This document shows, piece by piece, positions 17,620 through 27,500 of a stretch of 64,000 nucleotides of DNA. The notes beneath the pieces are model-generated. The model was not told the DNA's origin, searched no databases, and saw only the letters and a program-made list of their open reading frames with translations. The first letter of the stretch is position 1; each line of letters begins with the position of its first letter. Origin of the DNA: Streptomyces sp. CA-278952 (GTDB lineage Bacteria > Actinomycetota > Actinomycetes > Streptomycetales > Streptomycetaceae); assembly GCF_028747205.1 (NCBI RefSeq), contig NZ_CP112880.1, positions 4,154,001 through 4,218,000 of the forward strand, read 5' to 3'. The position numbers and the translations under genes are program-made.

Positions 17620-19791
17620 TCAGGTGAGAACGATCAGCAGGAGGAAGCCGATGACGATCGCTCCGATCCCGACGAGGGCAGCCACGAACAACTTCTCCCC
17701 GAGATCCGACCGCTGGGATGTTCCGTCCCTTGCCGAGGGGGACGACTGAGCCACCTTCGGCGGGGGAGTGGCCGGTCGCGCCGTCGGCATCGGCGCGCTC
17801 TTCGGCAGCGGTGTGGTGGACGACGCCGATGCGTACGAGGGCGGGAGGGACACTGTCGGCTTGGCGGGGGCCGGCACGCCGGCGGGTGGCGCGGGTTCCT
17901 GGGTCCGTGCCGGTGCCGGTGCCGGTGCCTGCACGGACCCAGGTGCGGGTACGGACGCGGGGCGGGTGAGGAGGTCGGTCACGACCTGCTGCCACAGCTG
18001 CGGGGGCAGGTCGGGGGCCCGGCCGCCCGGGGGCGTGACCAGGATGCGCCGCAGCCACTCCATGCCGGTGGTGCGACCGTCCTTGAGGACGATGTTGAAC
18101 AGCGGGCGGAGATCGGGGGCCCGGAGGGGGTCCCGTACCAGCGGGGCGACGGCCCAGGAGAAGAGATCGGCCGCACGCTCCCGCATCTCCGGGGCGGACG
18201 GACTGTCCGCCTCGGGCCGGCCGGGTCGGAAGTACAGGTTGTGCCGCAGCACTTCGGTGCAGAGCGCGTGAGCGGTCGCTTCGTCCCGGGACCGCTGTCG
18301 CTCCGCGAAGGCCAGTTCGGCCAGGACGAGATCGCGGGACGCCCACGGCAGCCCGTCGGCAGACAGGAGGGTCAGCAGATCGGTGTCCCGGAGGTTCCGG
18401 AGCCGGGCGGCCAGCCGTGCGGACTGGGCGGCGTCGGCGCGCTGGTGAACCAGCAGCTCCTGGTGCAGGCGATGGAGTTCCTGCTTGTGGTGGGACTCCC
18501 GGTCCTGGCGCGCGTACCGGTCCTCCTCCCGGTCCTGGCGCGCGTATCGCTCCTCCTCCCGGTCCTGGCGCGCGTACCGGCCCTCCCGCCGGGGCTCGGC
18601 CGCGTACCGGTCTTCCCGCCGGGGCTCGATCGCATACGGGTCTTCCCGCCGGGGTTCGATGGTGTAGCGGTCCTCCCGTCGGGGTTCGATCCCGTATCGG
18701 TCCTCCTGCCGGTCTCCCCGCCCGTACCGGTCCTCTTCCTGGTCCCCCCGCCCGTACCGGTCCTCCTGCCGTACGCGGCGGTGGCGGCCCTCCTCCGGTG
18801 CTGGTGCCGGTGCTGGTGCCGGTGCCGGTGCCGGTGCGAGGGTCGGGGCGTGCCGGGCGTTCAGCATGCGGCGCAGGGCCTCGCGCCGTTCCTGCCGGGG
18901 CAGGCGGGCGGCGGAGAGGAGTTCGCCGGTCAGCAGGGGCACGCCCGGAGCCGCGCCGGGGCGGTCGAGCACGTACTCGACCATCTCCTTCGCCGCTGCC
19001 ATCTCGACGTCCCCCTCGGCGGGCAGCCGCAGCCGGATGCGGGCCAGCGACCGGGCGCCCGCCGCCTGGGACGACCACTCGGGCACGCAGGTCAGGCGCA
19101 ACGCGTGCGTGTCCACCGTGTCGTACGTGGCGTAGCTCCACTCCGTGCCGAACCAGTCGCCGAACACCGACAGCAGCCCCAGGTACAGCAGGGGGGCACT
19201 GTTCTGGCGCGGCCAGCCGGGCAGTTCGTGCTCCTCGGCGAGGAGGGAGAGCGGTCGGGAGGGCTCGCGCAGCCACTCGGCGGTCACCACCATCAACGGC
19301 TTCTTCACCGTGGGGAGTTCGTCGAACATGTCGCGCAGCCGTTCGGCCGCCGTCGCCCGCAGCCGGTCCCTGTCCAGCGTCGGCAGGCCCCCGGCGGCGT
19401 TCTCCGCCACGGCCTGGTCGCTCCAGGCGGTGCCGCCCAGAGCCAGGCAGCGCAGCGGCGTCAGGGTGTCCGCGTCGCCGAACACCGCGTGGCAGGCCGT
19501 GCTGGGCCGGCCGCCCCGGTCCAGGGTGGGCCACCGCTGGAGGAGCACGGTCCCACAGGCCTGGGATGAGACCCGGACGCTGCTCGGGCGGGGCGCCGGA
19601 CCGGGGCCCGACACCCAGAGCAGCGGGCCCAGTTCGCGGCGGAGGGACTCCGCACGCTCGGCGGAGCAGGAGTGCGCCACCGCTGTCATCCCCGTACTGG
19701 AGCGGCCCTGGTTCCCGTTCCAGCGGAAGACCACCTGGTCGAGCCGGCCGCCCGGGCCGCTCTGCTCGCGCCGATCTAGGGCGTCGTTCAC
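17620..19791 (-). CDS. GAP1-like (GTPase-associated protein 1) with EDRY repeats and C-terminal membrane anchor
   Basis: 723 residues, last gene of the locus. The N-terminus (LDQVVFRWNGNQGRSSTGMT, then VAHSCSAERAESLRRELGPL) and the middle region (DTVDTHALRLTCVPEWSSQA) fit my recollection of the GAP1 N2 and M domains, which accompany double-GTPase genes in predicted bacterial conflict systems. Residues ~325-440 are an Ala-Pro tract followed by about a dozen charged repeats of the type REDRYAIEPR and QDREEDRYAR. A helical GAP1-C-like segment comes next, then a proline-rich linker and a single C-terminal membrane helix (LFVAALVGIGAIVIGFLLLI). The start overlaps the upstream GTPase stop by 4 bp (ATGA). 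Function inferred from family association only. Confidence 0.75.
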   Translation of the reverse strand: MNDALDRREQSGPGGRLDQVVFRWNGNQGRSSTGMTAVAHSCSAERAESLRRELGPLLWVSGPGPAPRPSSVRVSSQACGTVLLQRWPTLDRGGRPSTACHAVFGDADTLTPLRCLALGGTAWSDQAVAENAAGGLPTLDRDRLRATAAERLRDMFDELPTVKKPLMVVTAEWLREPSRPLSLLAEEHELPGWPRQNSAPLLYLGLLSVFGDWFGTEWSYATYDTVDTHALRLTCVPEWSSQAAGARSLARIRLRLPAEGDVEMAAAKEMVEYVLDRPGAAPGVPLLTGELLSAARLPRQERREALRRMLNARHAPTLAPAPAPAPAPAPAPEEGRHRRVRQEDRYGRGDQEEDRYGRGDRQEDRYGIEPRREDRYTIEPRREDPYAIEPRREDRYAAEPRREGRYARQDREEERYARQDREEDRYARQDRESHHKQELHRLHQELLVHQRADAAQSARLAARLRNLRDTDLLTLLSADGLPWASRDLVLAELAFAERQRSRDEATAHALCTEVLRHNLYFRPGRPEADSPSAPEMRERAADLFSWAVAPLVRDPLRAPDLRPLFNIVLKDGRTTGMEWLRRILVTPPGGRAPDLPPQLWQQVVTDLLTRPASVPAPGSVQAPAPAPARTQEPAPPAGVPAPAKPTVSLPPSYASASSTTPLPKSAPMPTARPATPPPKVAQSSPSARDGTSQRSDLGEKLFVAALVGIGAIVIGFLLLIVLT

Positions 19792-21845
19792 CGGTTCTGC
19801 CTTCCCACGCCGAATGATGCGGCGCCCCCGGGCGCCTCGATGATCCCGTGCATCGCCAGCAGCGACACCAGGGGTTCCAGCACCCGGCGCGGCCCCGTGC
19901 CCGCCGGGTAGCGGCCCTGGCTCTCCTGGCCCCCGGTCGCGGACGCGATGTGCAGGGTGCAGCGGCGGAACGCGTCGAAGGGCCGCAGCCAGGCCTGTCC
20001 GGCGTGCTGCCGCAGCAGCGCGTAGACGTCCCCGCTCTCCTCCCGGAACTGGTCCGGGCCGATCGCGGCGGGCGGCGGCTCGCCCAGCCAGCGGTCGACC
20101 GGCGGCTGGAACCGGAGCAGGTCGGACTTGCCGAGCACCATCGCCGCCGGGGTCTCCAGATAGGGGCCCCGGCGTGGCAGCCGGTCGAGGACCGTGCCGA
20201 ATGCCGCGTCGCCGTCCCGGTCCACCTCGGTGCCCCAGCGCTCGCGCACCCCGTCGAGCTGCGGCAGCGGGAGCGCGAGCGCCGGGTCGACGACGAAGAC
20301 CAGGGCGTCGATGCCGAGCAGGAAGCGCAGCGCTCCGTCGGTGCGGACGAGGTCCTCGCCGCCGAGGTCGAAGAAGGCGACCGGGCGCACCCGCCCGCGC
20401 GCGTCGGTGAGCAGCAGCGACTCGACGAACCGGGCGAAGCCGTCCAGGCCGACCCCGCTCGTGTGGTCGAGCACCTTGCCGCTGCGCAGCGGCTGCACCC
20501 GCTCACGGACGAAGCGGGCGTGCTGCTCCGGGTTGACGGACTGCCAGCCCACCCCGTACCGCTCCAGGCCTCCGTCGGTGATCTCGGCGATCATCTGGGT
20601 CAGCAGATGGCTCTTCCCGGTGCTGGACTGGCCGATCATGGCGACCGTCAGCGGGCGGCCGTGGGTGAGGTAGGGCACCGGGATGTGGTGGTCCGGGAAG
20701 CCCTCCGTGTCGGCGGTGCACTGCTGGACCGCGCCCCGCATCACGTCCTCGCGCCGGACCGGGTTGCCGATACGGGAGAGGTCCAGGGGCCGGTACAGCA
20801 TCTGATCGTCCGTCACGAACAGCTTGTCGAGATCGAGGTGGATGCCTTCCAGGCAGTACGGACAGGTCACCTCCCCGGGCGGCCGGTCCTCGGGTGCTCC
20901 GTCCGCCGGGCCCTCCGGGGGAGCGGGCGTCCGCCGCTTGGCGTCCAGCGCCCGGTCGAACGCCTCCTGGTGCGGGCGGGAGCCGTCCGCCGGGGTCGCG
21001 GACCCCAGCCGCCGCGCCTCCTCGGGGGCCAGCAGCTCCAACAGGGCCCCGGGAGTGGGGCGTCCGGCCGCCGTGGGGGCGAAGGCGCGGGGCAGCGTCC
21101 CGGCGAGTACCCGGTGCCGGTCGAGGTCGGCGGGGGCCCGGTCGGCGGGGCCGGGCCGGCCGGTCACGAGCTGGTAGAGCACCTGGGCGGCGCTCCATAC
21201 CGCGTCCCGGGGGTCGACGACCCCCTCGCCCCGGTGCTGTTCCGGCGAGGCGAACGGGGCCCGGCCCCACGGGACCCGGGGCCGTCCGGCGCGGGTGACG
21301 CCCTCGACTCCCCACAGCTGGACCGACGTACCGTCCCAGAACACGGTCGCGGGGGAGATCCCGCGCGCCACGAGACCCTGGCTGTCCAGCAGGCACAGGG
21401 CCAGCGTCAGGTCCCGGGCGAACACCCGCTGGTCGGACGCGGACATCACATGGGTGCGTCCGACGGGGGCGCCGCGCGGGGCGGCGTACAGCAGGAACGG
21501 CTCGGCGGTGTCCAGCTCGTAGCCGATGACGGTGGGGAACAGATACGCGTACGGGGTGTTCTCCAGGGTCCGGTCGAGGCGCAGGGCGGTGCCCGCCTCG
21601 GTGTCCAGCAGGGTGCGGGCCGCCTGGTTGGCGGCGTCGGCCGCCGACAGGAACACCTGGACGCACTGCTGCCCCCGGTCGTCGAGCAGCCCGTTGCGGA
21701 TGCGCTGGGGCAGCGCCGGGTCCCGCCGCGAGGCCGGGCCGAAGCGGGCCGGGGCGGTGCGTCGCCGCCCGGCGGGGTCGGTGAGGACGAGGTGGGGGCG
21801 CCGGGCCCCCGGTGGCTCGGGCCGGCCGAGCGGGGTGGTGGTCAC
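19788..21845 (-). CDS. Pseudokinase-like domain fused to TRAFAC-type GTPase (DO-GTPase2-like)
   Basis: 685 residues from a GTG that overlaps the upstream stop by 4 bp. Residues ~70-235 resemble a degenerate protein-kinase fold: RGISPATVFWDG in place of HRDLKPxNxLxD, LWGVEG instead of DFG, and FASPEQ as the APE-like motif followed by DAVWSAAQVLYQLVTGR. The catalytic Asp and Lys are missing, so it is probably a pseudokinase. A CPYC knuckle sits at ~328. The P-loop GTPase comes next: GQSSTGKS (405-412), switch II FFDLGGED (491-498) and a G4-like VLGKSDLL (570-577). The lone CxxC and GKSD instead of NKxD are typical of this divergent TRAFAC group. Probably a switch whose partners are the flanking GAP1 and membrane proteins. 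Confidence 0.8.
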   Translation of the reverse strand: MTTTPLGRPEPPGARRPHLVLTDPAGRRRTAPARFGPASRRDPALPQRIRNGLLDDRGQQCVQVFLSAADAANQAARTLLDTEAGTALRLDRTLENTPYAYLFPTVIGYELDTAEPFLLYAAPRGAPVGRTHVMSASDQRVFARDLTLALCLLDSQGLVARGISPATVFWDGTSVQLWGVEGVTRAGRPRVPWGRAPFASPEQHRGEGVVDPRDAVWSAAQVLYQLVTGRPGPADRAPADLDRHRVLAGTLPRAFAPTAAGRPTPGALLELLAPEEARRLGSATPADGSRPHQEAFDRALDAKRRTPAPPEGPADGAPEDRPPGEVTCPYCLEGIHLDLDKLFVTDDQMLYRPLDLSRIGNPVRREDVMRGAVQQCTADTEGFPDHHIPVPYLTHGRPLTVAMIGQSSTGKSHLLTQMIAEITDGGLERYGVGWQSVNPEQHARFVRERVQPLRSGKVLDHTSGVGLDGFARFVESLLLTDARGRVRPVAFFDLGGEDLVRTDGALRFLLGIDALVFVVDPALALPLPQLDGVRERWGTEVDRDGDAAFGTVLDRLPRRGPYLETPAAMVLGKSDLLRFQPPVDRWLGEPPPAAIGPDQFREESGDVYALLRQHAGQAWLRPFDAFRRCTLHIASATGGQESQGRYPAGTGPRRVLEPLVSLLAMHGIIEAPGGAASFGVGRQNR

Positions 21846-24541
21846 CACCGGTCGTCCTCCCTGAACTCGGCGTGGACGGAGGGTTCGGAGCGGTCGGAAG
21901 GCTCGGCGCGGTCGGCGTCGGTCCGGTCGCCGCCGCCGGTGCTCTGCCGGGGCAGGACCGTGTCGACGACGCCCATCCGCAGCGGGGTGAGCCGGATCAG
22001 CCCCGCGTACCGCCCGGAGGAGGTCCACAGCGCCTCCTCGGCCGGCGGCGAACCGCTCTTGCGCCAGGCGGCCTCGATCTCGCCCTGGAGGGTGCCCGGG
22101 GCGAACCGGATCCACAGGGCGGCCTCCGGGTCGCGGCTGAGGAGGGCCCCCTGTTCCGGTGAGGACAACTGGACGACGGCCCCCCGGTCCGTCTCCCGGC
22201 CCACCAGCTCGGCGACCCGCAGCGAGTCGGTGCCCAGCAGTCCGGCGGCCGTGGTGCGGGCCCGGTGGTCGGCCGGGTACGGCGGTGGGGCCAGCACCCC
22301 GTAGCGCCACAGGTGGTGGCGGGCGGCGGACAGCAGCTCGCGGACCCGTTCCTCGGTCCGTGCGAGCGCGAGCGCCCCCGCCTGTCCGCGTTCGACGGCG
22401 CCCCAGTAGGGGGCCATGGCGGCCATCGCGGTGTTGCGGAGGTCCCCGGCGAGGGTGGCGACCAGCTCCGGTCCGCCCTCACCGATCTCCCGGTCCAGCC
22501 AGCGCGGTGCGCGGTCGCCCTCGCCGCTCCCCCACGGGGCGTCGTCAGGACCGGCGGGATACGCGGCCGGGGAAGGCGTGCCGTACGGTCCGGGGTCCCC
22601 GCCGTCCGGGTCGCGGTAAGGGGCGCCGTACGGGCCGCCGGAGGGGTCGCTGTTCCGGTCGGCCTCGGGGTCGCGGTGCCGGTCCGGGGTGTTGTCCCAG
22701 GCGTAGGCGGCGGCCCAGTCCCCGTCGTCCGCGCCCCCGTCGGCGGCGTCGGACTCCGGGGTCTCCAGCGCGGAGGGCGCGGAGAGCCAGTCGTCGTCCT
22801 CGTAGGGACCGGCGCCGCCCGCCCCGGCCGGGGCGAGGGGTTCCGGTGCGGCCTGGGCGTCGGCGGCGGCAGCGGTCGCCCGCAGCATCCCGGCGACCGA
22901 ACGCGCGGCGTCCGCGCAGTACAGCCGCTCCTCCGCCGCCCAGTGCTCGCGCACCAGCTCCGCCAGCAGGGTGTCGAGCCCGTCCAGCGCGGTACGCAGC
23001 GCGGTCGTGCCGCGTCCGGCGGCCCAGGAGTCGGCGGCGTCCCGCCAGAGCCTGCGGACCGCCTCGGCGGTGAGACCGAGACCGACCAGCAGCCCGGTCC
23101 CGCCGAGCCAGAGCGGCGGGTCGGCGGCGTACCCGGCCGCCGCCCCGGCCACCGCGCCGGCGACGGCGGCGATCCGGGGGCCCATCGGCCACCGGGCGGC
23201 GCGCCGGCCCGTGCGCAGCCGGTTCGCGCCCAGCAGTGCGACGACCACGAACAGCACCGGCACCAGCAGCGCCGCCAGGACGGCGGGCCACTGCCACAGG
23301 CCGCCCAGCAGCCCGGCCGCGCCCGCCATGAGCAGTACCGGACCCGGGGCGCGGGGCGGCGCGGCGTACTCGGTGGCGGAGCCGCGGGTCACCGACTCCT
23401 CGGAGTGGTCGGCGAGCCGGTGCAGCAGGGCGGTGCCCGGCACCGGCTCGACCCGTCCGGCCAGCGCGGTGAAGTGCTGGGCCACCGAACGCAGCGCGAG
23501 CCCGTCGCCCAGCAGCCTGCCCGCCAGCTCGCGGAGCCCCTCGCCGACGCGTTCCCCCGCACTGTCGGCCGCCGGCACCCGCAGTCCGAGCGCGCCGAGC
23601 CGGGCGGCGGCCTCCGCGGTGGGCGCCGCCGCTCCGCCGCCGCCCTGGAGGGCCCGTTCCACCAGGGCACGGAACCCGTCCAGATCCTCGCGGGCCTGGT
23701 GCAGATCCGCCTCCAGGGCATCGCGCCGGGCCGGGTGCAGCAGGCCGGGGAAGGACCGCAGCGCGACGAGGTCCTCGTCCGCGCGGTCCAGGGACTCCGC
23801 GCACGTGCGGTGCGCGAGGTTCGCCCGGCCGTCCGGCCGCCGGTGCCCGTGGCCCCGGCCGTCCCGCCCCGTCACGAGTGCGCGCAGCGGTTCGGGCAGC
23901 TGGGCGTCCGGGACGATGTCGACCGGGTCGCCCGCCCCGCTGTCCTCACCCGCGAACCGGGTCAGCGCGTCCCGCCAGGCCCGGTCCCTGACCTCCGTCG
24001 GCAGGTCCTGCTCCAGCAGCCGTACCCCGGGTGCGGCGATGGAGTCGGGCAGCTTCCGCAGGCCCTCCAGGACCCGGACGAAGACGTCCGGGACCGACAG
24101 GAGGTCCACCAGGACGGCCAGCGCCGCGGGGTCGTCCGGCTCCGGCCGGTCCAGGGCGGTACGGGCGGAACGCAGATCACCGGCCCACACCAGGCCGGTC
24201 GTCGCGGCCCGCAGGGTCGTGGGCCGCACCAGCCGCCGGTCGGGGAGGTACGCCTCCGCCCCGCCGGCGTACGAACCGGGGGAGCTGCCCACCAGCAGCA
24301 CCAGGATCCGCGTCTCGCCCACCGCCCGGTAGCCGGAGAGCAGTTCGTACTGGAGCTGGTGGTCGGTCAGCCCGGCCGGGACGTCCGTGACCAGGAACAA
24401 GGGGTAGTCCGGTTCCGGCAGTCCGGCCCGGCCCAGCTGCTCGGCCACCCGGTCGCGCACGGCCTGCGGGGTCGCCAGGGCCGCGGCCCCGGCGCGCAGG
24501 TCGAGACGGACCACGGCGGTGGTGTCCTCGGGAGAGGTCAC
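21842..24541 (-). CDS. Large membrane component of the GTPase locus
   Basis: 899 residues from a GTG overlapping the tubulin-like gene's stop by 4 bp. N-terminal ~200 residues look like an alpha/beta domain (YPLFLVTDVPAGLTDHQLQ, TRILVLLVGSSPGSYAGG); a helical region to ~395 follows, then four transmembrane helices in two hairpins (about 400-440 and 455-495), a long disordered Asp/Gly/Pro/Tyr-rich stretch (~570-680, PYGAPYRDPDGGD type) and a C-terminal helical/beta domain (MAPYWGAVERGQAGALALAR onward). I do not recognise a named family. Its position between two GTPases with overlapping reading frames suggests it is their membrane platform. Confidence 0.75.
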   Translation of the reverse strand: MTSPEDTTAVVRLDLRAGAAALATPQAVRDRVAEQLGRAGLPEPDYPLFLVTDVPAGLTDHQLQYELLSGYRAVGETRILVLLVGSSPGSYAGGAEAYLPDRRLVRPTTLRAATTGLVWAGDLRSARTALDRPEPDDPAALAVLVDLLSVPDVFVRVLEGLRKLPDSIAAPGVRLLEQDLPTEVRDRAWRDALTRFAGEDSGAGDPVDIVPDAQLPEPLRALVTGRDGRGHGHRRPDGRANLAHRTCAESLDRADEDLVALRSFPGLLHPARRDALEADLHQAREDLDGFRALVERALQGGGGAAAPTAEAAARLGALGLRVPAADSAGERVGEGLRELAGRLLGDGLALRSVAQHFTALAGRVEPVPGTALLHRLADHSEESVTRGSATEYAAPPRAPGPVLLMAGAAGLLGGLWQWPAVLAALLVPVLFVVVALLGANRLRTGRRAARWPMGPRIAAVAGAVAGAAAGYAADPPLWLGGTGLLVGLGLTAEAVRRLWRDAADSWAAGRGTTALRTALDGLDTLLAELVREHWAAEERLYCADAARSVAGMLRATAAAADAQAAPEPLAPAGAGGAGPYEDDDWLSAPSALETPESDAADGGADDGDWAAAYAWDNTPDRHRDPEADRNSDPSGGPYGAPYRDPDGGDPGPYGTPSPAAYPAGPDDAPWGSGEGDRAPRWLDREIGEGGPELVATLAGDLRNTAMAAMAPYWGAVERGQAGALALARTEERVRELLSAARHHLWRYGVLAPPPYPADHRARTTAAGLLGTDSLRVAELVGRETDRGAVVQLSSPEQGALLSRDPEAALWIRFAPGTLQGEIEAAWRKSGSPPAEEALWTSSGRYAGLIRLTPLRMGVVDTVLPRQSTGGGDRTDADRAEPSDRSEPSVHAEFREDDRW

Positions 24542-27500
24542 TGCGGGCCCCCGTTCCGGGAGCGCCCCGCGCCGCCCTCGTCGTCCGTGCCCCAGCCGTC
24601 GCCGTCCCAGCCGCCCGCGGCCGGACGGCGGGCCGGCGGCCTGTCCTGTTCGCCGAACCCGTCGGCGGCGCCGTCGTCCCTGCCGCTGATGTCCCTGTCA
24701 CCGATGTCCCTGGCACCCATGCCCCTGTCACCGTCGTCCCTGCCACCGATGTCCCTGTCACCGACGTCCCGGGCACCGACGGGCTCGCCGCCGCCGAACC
24801 GGTCGTCGCCGGGGGAGCCGCCGAACCGGGCGTCGCCCGCCCGCGACTCCGGGTACGGGTCGGTGAACCGGTCGTCGCGGGGCCGCTCGTCGGCGAACCG
24901 CTCGTCCCGGCGTCCTTCGCCCCGGACCGGCCGGTCCTCGCGCGAGGCGTCCGGCCCGTACCGCTCCTCCCCGTACCGCTCCTCCCCGTACCGCTCCTCC
25001 CCGTACCGGGCGTCCAGGTGCCGGGCGTCCAGGTGCCGAGTGTCCGTGTGCCGGGTGTCCGTGTGCCGGTGCGCTCCGGCGTACCGCTCCTCCGCGTCGT
25101 ACGGGGCCGAGTGGGGAGCCGAGCGCGGACCGGGCAGGGTGTCGTCGCCCAGCCGCTCGTCGGTGCTCGGGGCCGCGGTGCCCCAGTCCTCGTCGTCGAC
25201 CACGACCCGCCGGCGCTCCGGCGCGGGCCGGGCGGGGGGCGGCTTCGGGACGCCGCCGCGTGCGTACTCCAGCAGCGTGCGCAACGTGGGCTGGATCGCT
25301 TTCTTGTCGCCGAACTCCATGTCCAGGGCCGCGGGCAGGGTCTCCGCCCAGAACTCCCACAGCGGCCGGATCCAGCCGTCCACGCGCCGCCCGCCGAGTT
25401 CCCGGCGCTCCTCCAGGAGTTCCAGCTGGCGCGGGGCGATGCGTTCGACCAGCTCGACGAACATCGGGTGCGGTTCGGTGCCCGCCCGCCCGACGCCGAG
25501 GGGCTGGGCGCTCATCAGCTTGCTGCAGTAGTCCTCCACGGTCCGCTCGTCGTCCAGCACCGTCCAGCGTTCGTAGGAGCGCAGCAGCTCCGACCAGCTG
25601 GAGATGGAGCCGGGAAAGTCCCCGAGCCGCAGCCGTACGCCGGGGACGCTCGCCCCCTTCTCCGGGAACAGCCGCAGCCGCACCCGGGAGGGCGAGGCCG
25701 TGTCGCCGTCCAGGACGTCGACCTGGCCGTTCCACATGCAGCACAGCAGGCGGTGCAGGATCGTGCGCCGGTCCTCCTCGCTGCTGACCATCCAGTCGTC
25801 CTCGAACCCGAGGCGCTGCCGCCAGCGCAGCACGTCGTGGGCCTGCTCGTCGTCCTTGGCCCTGGCCCACTGGCGCAGCACCTTGCGGGCCTCGGGCACC
25901 TGGGTGAGGCTCATCTCGCTGCGGAAGAGGACCACGGTGATCGAGTCGCTCTCCACGCCCCGGTACTCGACGGAGTTCTTCGCGTCGGACGGCAGCCGCA
26001 GCGCCTTGGAGAGGTACTCCTGCACCTCCTCCGCCGCCTGGACCCGCGGGTGGGTGACCAGGACCCGCAGCGGCCCGGTGCCCTCCGGGGTGAAACCGAC
26101 CGGCAGCAGACCGGTGAGCTTGCGGCTGAACAGGTCGAGCGCCTCCTTGCTGACCTGGTCGGTGGCGTCCGCGTCACCGGCGGCGGCCGCCAGCAGGGTG
26201 CTCATCGAGGGCAGCAGGGGCCGCTCCTCCACCTGCGCGCCGCTCTCGGCGAAGAGCCGGGTGATCCGCCCCTCCAGCCGCGCCTTGACGGCTCCGACCG
26301 CCCCGTCGGCGTCGCGGTGGCTCCGGGCGTGCACCTCCCGCCAGGTGTCCCCGTCGATGAGCCGCAGCAGCAGCGACGCCTCGTCGTCGCTCTCGCGGAG
26401 GCCCTCGCCGCGGACGAGCCGGGCCACGACGTCCTCGTAGAAGTGGTTGAGGCTGCGCTGCGGCGGCAGGAGGTAGGAGATGCCGGTGCGCTCCGCGTAC
26501 AGCTCCAGGCCCTTGTCGCGGGCGGACTTGGGCTCCCGGTCGGCGTGTTTGCGGAAGGCGTTCACCAGCCGCGCCAGGTCGGCGCCGGCCGTGTCCGCCT
26601 GCGACTGCCAGCGCTGCTGCTGCTCCCGCCAGGCCTCGTGCCACACGGCCCGGCTGCGCCAGCGGTACCAGCCGTCCTGGGCCTGGAGGACAACCCGTAC
26701 GTCGTCGTCGCCCCACCGGGCCGGGGACATCCCGGCGATGCGGCCCTTGATCCGGGGGGTCTTCGGCGGCTGGTCGGTGACGCCCGGGGGCCGCTTCGGG
26801 GAGCGGGAGCGGGCGGTGAGCATGCCGAGGAAGCCGAGCCGGGTGATCTCGTCCTCGCTGTCCGGGACGCCCCGGACGAGGCGTTCGGCGAGGAACGGGT
26901 CGACGCTCTGGAGGAGCTTCTCGATCGCCGGGCGCGGGCTGAACCGGGCGGCCATCGCGGCGGCCTGCCGGTCGGCGATGGACTGGAGCTCGGACAGCAG
27001 GCGCTGCATGTCCCCGATCCGCTGGTTGAGCGCCTCCTCGATCGCCTTGCCGCCGCGCGGCAGCGGCTGCGGGTCCTCGACGGGCAACTGTTTGCGCTCC
27101 CAGAGCTCTTCGAGCTGGGAGTCGGCGAACAGCTGCCGGACCAGCGGCACGGTGTCGTCCTTCACCGGGTTGCGCGGCCGCTCCACCAGTTCGGTGACCG
27201 CGACCCGCAGCAGCCGCCCGGCCACCAGGTCGGCCAGCTGGTCCATGGGGGCGGTCATCGAGGCGACCAGGCTGGTGGAGACGCCCTGGCGGCCGATGCC
27301 GGTGGGGGACGGGGCGCTGCGCTGCACACCGCGGTTGATGAAGCTCGCGGCGAAGGTCTGGAAGTCGTCGTCGCCGGCCATCGACCGGCCCTGGGCCCGG
27401 CTGTCGCCCAGTTCGGTGCCGATCAGCGACATGACCAGCGAGACGATGGAGCGGCGCAGGTCGTCCTGGCGGATGCCCGCGGTCGGGCTGAAGAGGAACG

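Noticed and set aside
12560..20506. A 2648-codon open frame on the minus strand
   Set aside because: It runs antisense through cobN and the next gene; it is a high-GC shadow frame with Arg/Gly/Val-rich composition and no domain, continuing into the wrong frame of the real GTPase gene.
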